From assembly GCA_028869395.1 (NCBI GenBank), contig JAGWSE010000213.1, forward strand, positions 1 to 6,498: DNA of 6,498 nt, given 5' to 3'. The DNA comes from Alphaproteobacteria bacterium (GTDB lineage Bacteria > Pseudomonadota > Alphaproteobacteria > Caulobacterales > Caulobacteraceae). Made by a program: the position numbers and the translations under genes. Within the stretch, counting starts at the first letter, position 1, and every line of letters starts with the position of its first letter. The notes under the pieces are model-generated. The model did not search any database. It had not been told where the DNA came from and worked only from the letters and a program-made list of their open reading frames with translations. This document shows positions 5,506 to 6,498 of this stretch, piece by piece.

Positions 5506-6498
5506 TCAGAGCCCGAGCTTTCGGCGCAGCGCAGACGCGGCCTGGGCGGGCGTGAGCTTGTCCCGGTCGCGGTCGACGGTGAGGTTCGCCTGGCGCATCG
5601 CCTCGACCGGGATCTTGCCGATCAGCGGCTGCAGGGCCGCGAGCAGCCGTCGGTCGTGGGCGCGCTTGGGAGACACCAGGATCACGGCGTCGTAGGGCGG
5701 GATGGCGCCCTTCGGATCGCTCAGCACCACGAGGTGGTCGGCGGCGATGCGGCCGTCCGAGGAGAAGGCCGAGATCACGTCGGCCTCGCCGCCCAGCAGC
5801 GCCCGGTACATGAAGGTGGGCTGGTAGGAGCGCTCGGCCCTGAAGCGGAGCCCATAGGCGTCCCGGACGGCCCGCCATTCCGGTCGCGAGAGGAACTCCA
5901 GGTCCGAACCCAGGGTCAGGCGCGGGGCGACGCGGGCGAGGTCGGCGATCGAGGTCACGTGCAGGGCCGCCGCCCGGTCGGGCCGCATGACGAAGGCGTA
6001 GGCGTTCTCGAACCCCAGCGATCCCAGGATCACGACGCCGTCGCGGCGCTTCAGCTCGGCGGTGAGCTGGTCCAGCACCGCCTTGCGGCCGGGGTTGTCG
6101 GTGCGATGGAGGATGTTGGTCCAGAGGGTTCCGGAGTAGTCGACGTAGGCGTCGATGTCGCCGGCCGCCAGCGCCCGGTAGGCGACGGCCGAGCCCAGGT
6201 CCTCCTTGCGGCGGACCTGAGCGCCGGCGTCCTCCAGCCGGTCGGCCATCAGCTCGGCCAGGATGTACTGCTCGGAGAAGTTCTTGGCGCCGATCACGTA
6301 GGTCGCGCCCTGCCCGAACCGGACGAGCGGCAGGACGGCCACCGCAACGCCGACCGCGAGCCCCGCCAGGCCGGCGACCGCCAGCCCGCGCCGGCGTCGG
6401 CGGGCGCCCGCCTCGACGAGGCCCAGGAGCTGATCGGCCGCGAGCGCCAGTCCGGCCGAGGCGGCGCACCCGAACAGCACGAAGACCCAGTTCTCCGT
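5506..6498 (-). CDS. Osmoprotectant ABC transporter permease/substrate-binding fusion (5' end outside window)
   Basis: The last 330 residues of a glycine betaine/carnitine/choline-type (OpuC/Osm/ProX-like) ABC transporter protein. The frame is open to the right edge. Visible residues 1-32 match the end of a ProW/OpuB-type permease (last helix, then ADQLLGLVEAGARRRRR). A further hydrophobic segment (about 38-59) probably tethers the substrate-binding domain outside the membrane. That domain begins at about 66 with YVIGAKNFSEQYILAELMAD, then DIDAYVDYSGTLWTNIL (115-131), GFENAYAF (about 162-169) and a GGEADVISAFSSDGRI block near residue 240, all characteristic of the family. A GTG at 6478-6480 is internal, not the start, because permease-like sequence continues upstream of it. 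Substrate is not certain: betaine, choline or a related compatible solute. The ATPase partner is not in view. Confidence 0.9.
   Translation of the reverse strand, partial: TENWVFVLFGCAASAGLALAADQLLGLVEAGARRRRRGLAVAGLAGLAVGVAVAVLPLVRFGQGATYVIGAKNFSEQYILAELMADRLEDAGAQVRRKEDLGSAVAYRALAAGDIDAYVDYSGTLWTNILHRTDNPGRKAVLDQLTAELKRRDGVVILGSLGFENAYAFVMRPDRAAALHVTSIADLARVAPRLTLGSDLEFLSRPEWRAVRDAYGLRFRAERSYQPTFMYRALLGGEADVISAFSSDGRIAADHLVVLSDPKGAIPPYDAVILVSPKRAHDRRLLAALQPLIGKIPVEAMRQANLTVDRDRDKLTPAQAASALRRKLGL

Noticed and set aside
5432..6469. 345-codon minus-strand frame overlapping the transporter gene
   Set aside because: An Arg/Gly/Pro-rich out-of-frame shadow of the OpuC-type binding protein frame.

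Overview
The window reads as chromosomal DNA from a stalked-type alphaproteobacterium of the Caulobacterales (Caulobacter, Phenylobacterium or a close relative). The basis is very high GC with G/C-rich third codon positions, a cckA-type hybrid histidine kinase placed directly behind flagellar export genes, and a TTAACCAT-type CtrA half-site ahead of fliQ. The genus is inferred; no marker here fixes it.

Layout. Bases 1-143 (+) are the last 46 codons of an unidentified gene that enters from the left. From 140 to 4796 everything is on the minus strand and reads right to left as one probable transcription unit: fliQ (4796-4533), fliR (4516-3758), flhB (3754-2672), cckA (2667-553), a 40-codon small ORF (483-361) and a 74-codon repeat protein (364-140). 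Gaps are 16, 3, 4 and about 69 nt, then a 4-nt ATGA overlap. Bases 4797-5006 are a divergent intergenic region with the probable fliQ promoter. A secreted Adhesin_E-like protein lies at 5007-5501 (+). From 5506 to the right edge (-) is the C-terminal part of an osmoprotectant ABC transporter protein in which permease and substrate-binding domains are fused.

How the genes work together. FliQ, FliR and FlhB are inner-membrane parts of the flagellar type III export gate; fliP, fliO and flhA are not in view. CckA is the membrane kinase/phosphatase that, in Caulobacter, feeds phosphate through ChpT to CtrA and CpdR. CtrA activates early flagellar genes, including fliQR. If the half-site at 4860-4868 is functional and transcription continues into cckA, the CtrA kinase sits in an operon driven by its own output regulator. 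That loop is an inference. The two downstream small ORFs may ride on the same transcript.

The window is mostly well-known core genes. The less described elements are the small ORF behind cckA, the repeat protein coupled to it, the back-to-back stop codons at CTAG, and the heptamer repeats in the fliQ upstream region. I see no tRNA, rRNA, CRISPR array, insertion sequence or phage gene, and no sign of recent transfer.
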